Below, one piece after another: positions 62,388 through 64,000 of a stretch of DNA of 64,000 nucleotides; within the stretch, counting starts at the first letter, position 1; every line of letters starts with the position of its first letter. Under the pieces are notes generated by a model. That model did not search any database. It had not been told where the DNA came from and worked only from the letters and a program-made list of their open reading frames with translations. The stretch comes from Polyangiaceae bacterium. GTDB taxonomy: Bacteria; Myxococcota_A; Polyangia; Polyangiales; Polyangiaceae. The DNA lies in NCBI GenBank assembly GCA_016715885.1, contig JADJXL010000015.1:496001-560000 (forward strand), given 5' to 3'. The position numbers were made by a program, and so were the translations under genes.

Positions 62388-62879
62388 TCAAAATCGGACT
62401 CGTTCTCGTTTCCGCAATAGCAATCCCAGCGCGAGCACCACGAAGGCGAATGCAGCGCCCTTGGCAGGTTCGTGCGCGAACGAGCATCCACCGCTGCTTT
62501 TCGGCGTGTCAGCCGCTACGGAAGGCGCTGGCGTGGGCGCTTTTGGGGCTACGACGGCCGACGAGACGACTGGCGCCGTTGGGACGACCGACGCGGGCGG
62601 CGCCGCTGCGGATGCCGATGCAGACGGCGACGGCGCGGGTATGCAGCGCAGGTGAGCTTTGAATTTCAATGGCAAGTGATCGAGATTTTCTTTGACACAT
62701 GTGCCAGCTTCGCGACGCCATCCACCGTCGTCGATGGACATGCGCTCGCAAGCGTCGCCCGCTTTTTTGTTGCGGCATTCGCTGACGCCTTCCCCGCCGG
62801 GCGGCATGAGATCCGCGTGTGCCACGGAGGCATAAAAGAAGACACCAATCGAGCATGCCAGTTGCGAAATCCTCATCAT
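62388..62879 (-). CDS. Secreted protein with MYXO-CTERM-like sorting tail, 163 aa
   Basis: A signal peptide (ISQLACSIGVFFYASVAHA) is followed by a short Cys-containing domain (VSECRNKKAGDACERM, REAGTCVKENLDHL, HLRCIPAP), a Ser/Ala/Pro/Val-rich linker, and a C-terminal tail: GGCSFAHEP, one hydrophobic helix (GAAFAFVVLALGLLLRK) and a basic end RKRERVRF. Cys before a helix and an Arg/Lys cluster is the arrangement of the MYXO-CTERM signal, which anchors proteins at the cell surface in myxobacteria. It abuts the cytochrome gene tail to tail. Confidence 0.78.
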   Translation of the reverse strand: MMRISQLACSIGVFFYASVAHADLMPPGGEGVSECRNKKAGDACERMSIDDGGWRREAGTCVKENLDHLPLKFKAHLRCIPAPSPSASASAAAPPASVVPTAPVVSSAVVAPKAPTPAPSVAADTPKSSGGCSFAHEPAKGAAFAFVVLALGLLLRKRERVRF

Positions 62880-63180
62880 TCAATTCGATCCTTTGTATGA
62901 CCGTACTTCATTCACGTGCGACTTGTCATGCACTTTTTGCGCTTCACGGCTCGAAACACAAATCCCGCAAACGCTTCGCGGCCGCCCGCAAATCGTGCCG
63001 CACAGACGTGTGCCAAGTCGTGCCAACGCTGCTGCCACCGTCATTGGTCGACGTGGAAACGCCTGACAACTGCGTCATTTACGTGCAGCCCAGATGCCGA
63101 TGGCGCGTTGGCACAACTCTTGGACATGGCACATGATGACGGCTTGTGATTCCGCCCCCGCTTTTACCGGAGGAAGCAAC
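62880..63180. other. 301-bp intergenic region with candidate sigma-54 promoter
   Basis: No gene seen. At 63109-63124 TGGCACAACTCTTGGA has the -24 GG box and spacing of a sigma-54 promoter, but ends TTGG instead of the critical TTGC, so it is a weak candidate, about 57 bp before the beta-propeller start codon. GGAGGAAGCAAC immediately before that ATG is a good ribosome site. Confidence 0.3.
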
Positions 63181-64000
63181 ATGTTTACACGCACGAAAAA
63201 GTATTCGGCTTGGTCACTCATTGCAATTACCCTCGGCGCCGCAGCCATCGGTTGCAGCTCGACCCCCTCCGACGAGGGCGCTGATGGATTCATTTCCGAT
63301 TCACCCTTTGGCGGCATTGGTCGAGGCGGCGAGGATGCATCCGCGGGCACCGGCGGCGGTGAAATGAGCCCGGGAAACGATAACAACTCGGGCGACGGTG
63401 GCGCGCAAAAGGCCATTCAAGAAGCGGATATCATCCAGGTCGAGGGCAACAAGCTTTATGCCCTCTCCCAATACGGCGGCCTGTCGATCATCGACATGTC
63501 GAATCCCTCGAATCTCTCGATGCTCGGCCATTACCCGATTCAGGGCACGCCCTTCGAGATGTACCTGCAAGGCGGCGTCGTTTACGCCATGTTCTCGTCG
63601 TTTGGCCAATGGGAATGCGACGCGAATTACATCAACTGCAACTACATCCAATCGAGCCACATCGAAGCGCTCAACGTCCAAAACCCGGCAAACATCGTGC
63701 AAATCGGCACCTTCGACTTGCCCGGCGAAATCTCGGATTCGCGCATCGTCGGGGACGTGCTTTATGCGGTTTCCTACGAAAATGGTTATTGCTGGAACTG
63801 CGCCGATACGCCCACCACGACGGTCACTTCCATCAACGTCGCGAATCCTGCGGACATTGCCGTCGTCGACAGCGTCGGTTTCGATAGCTCCGATCCCAAT
63901 GGTTATGGCTGGGGCAGGCGCAGCGTCACCGTCACGCCCGATCGCATGTTCATTGCGGGCATCGAATGGGACGGAAATAGCCAGGGACATTCCACCATTC
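63181..64000 (+). CDS. Secreted beta-propeller-domain lipoprotein, 3' partial
   Basis: The frame runs off the right edge, so only 273 residues are visible. The start is fixed by GGAGGAAGCAAC just upstream. A signal peptide ends in lipobox AAIGC, then a Gly/Ser/Asp linker (GRGGEDASAGTGGGEMSPGN). After about residue 75 come beta-propeller blades with the recurrent pattern ADIIQVEGNKLYALSQYGGLSIIDMSNPSNL, IEALNVQNPANIVQIGTFDL and TSINVANPADIAVVDSVGF (in parts). This matches the secreted C-terminal beta-propeller family found in many bacteria and archaea. Cys pairs (WECDANYINCNY, YCWNCAD) may be disulfides. It is likely a large surface protein of unknown partner. Confidence 0.85.
   Translation, partial: MFTRTKKYSAWSLIAITLGAAAIGCSSTPSDEGADGFISDSPFGGIGRGGEDASAGTGGGEMSPGNDNNSGDGGAQKAIQEADIIQVEGNKLYALSQYGGLSIIDMSNPSNLSMLGHYPIQGTPFEMYLQGGVVYAMFSSFGQWECDANYINCNYIQSSHIEALNVQNPANIVQIGTFDLPGEISDSRIVGDVLYAVSYENGYCWNCADTPTTTVTSINVANPADIAVVDSVGFDSSDPNGYGWGRRSVTVTPDRMFIAGIEWDGNSQGHSTI

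Noticed and set aside
62819..63136. 105-codon frame in the gap before the beta-propeller gene
   Set aside because: No start signal, Cys/Arg-rich, overlaps the start of the neighbouring minus-strand gene.

Overview
The window looks like a chromosomal piece of a myxobacterium of the order Polyangiales (Sorangium/Polyangium-like). The case rests on high GC, many lipoproteins with Ser-, Gly/Ser- or Pro-rich linkers, Cys-rich secreted proteins, a MYXO-CTERM-like tail, an RHS/SpvB protein and a hybrid histidine kinase. I could not run a taxonomic search, so this is inference.

Layout. 0-8.5 kb: 3' part of a sulfatase-like gene, two lipoproteins (one with a ferritin-like domain), an unrecognised gene, a TonB-domain/TonB-dependent-receptor fusion with a coupled lipoprotein, and a Uma2 gene. 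8.5-15 kb: hemerythrin with a histone-H1-like tail, aconitase, a lipoprotein, a second Uma2 gene. 15-23 kb (minus strand): cinA, then a tightly overlapping five-gene operon running ccmF, ccmH, a zinc-ribbon membrane protein, a large membrane protein and a SUMF1-like protein. 23-33 kb: an isopropylmalate-synthase-family gene, a large surface protein with repeated carboxypeptidase-regulatory-like domains and a PDZ end, a hybrid kinase, lipoproteins, a thioesterase, hpt and a TPR gene. 33.5-44.8 kb: an accessory segment bracketed by degenerate direct repeats. It holds an MmeI-like single-chain restriction-modification enzyme and a 6.4-kb RHS lipoprotein whose C-terminus is a candidate deaminase toxin, followed by its likely immunity gene. 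44.9-57 kb: rarA, a TlpA-like thioredoxin, yggS, a cNMP-binding protein, a GNAT acetyltransferase, rpe, a metalloprotease-like lipoprotein, cysteine synthase, a two-component pair, a Tat-exported dioxygenase-like protein and tRNA-Ser(UGA). 57-64 kb: small lipoproteins, a complete IS4/IS50-type insertion sequence inside a lipoprotein gene, a di-heme peroxidase with its partner di-heme cytochrome, and the 5' part of a beta-propeller lipoprotein.

Two points shape how the annotation should be read. First, between about 40.4 and 59.8 kb, ten single-base indels, each in a short homopolymer, break otherwise intact genes (RHS x3, GNAT, cysteine synthase, response regulator, sensor kinase, transposase x2, a Gly-rich lipoprotein). 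Correcting them restores family-typical proteins and a stop/start overlap, so I read most as sequence errors rather than pseudogenes. Second, several intergenic spaces carry dispersed palindromic repeats. One family occurs both inside the 3' end of ccmF and as a four-unit cluster beside yggS; another occurs near 15.5 kb and 32.0 kb.

The most interesting system is the RHS deaminase-toxin/immunity pair next to the restriction-modification gene. The cleanest structural result is the IS, with 19-bp terminal repeats and a 10-bp target duplication, sitting in the first gene of a cytochrome/peroxidase cluster.
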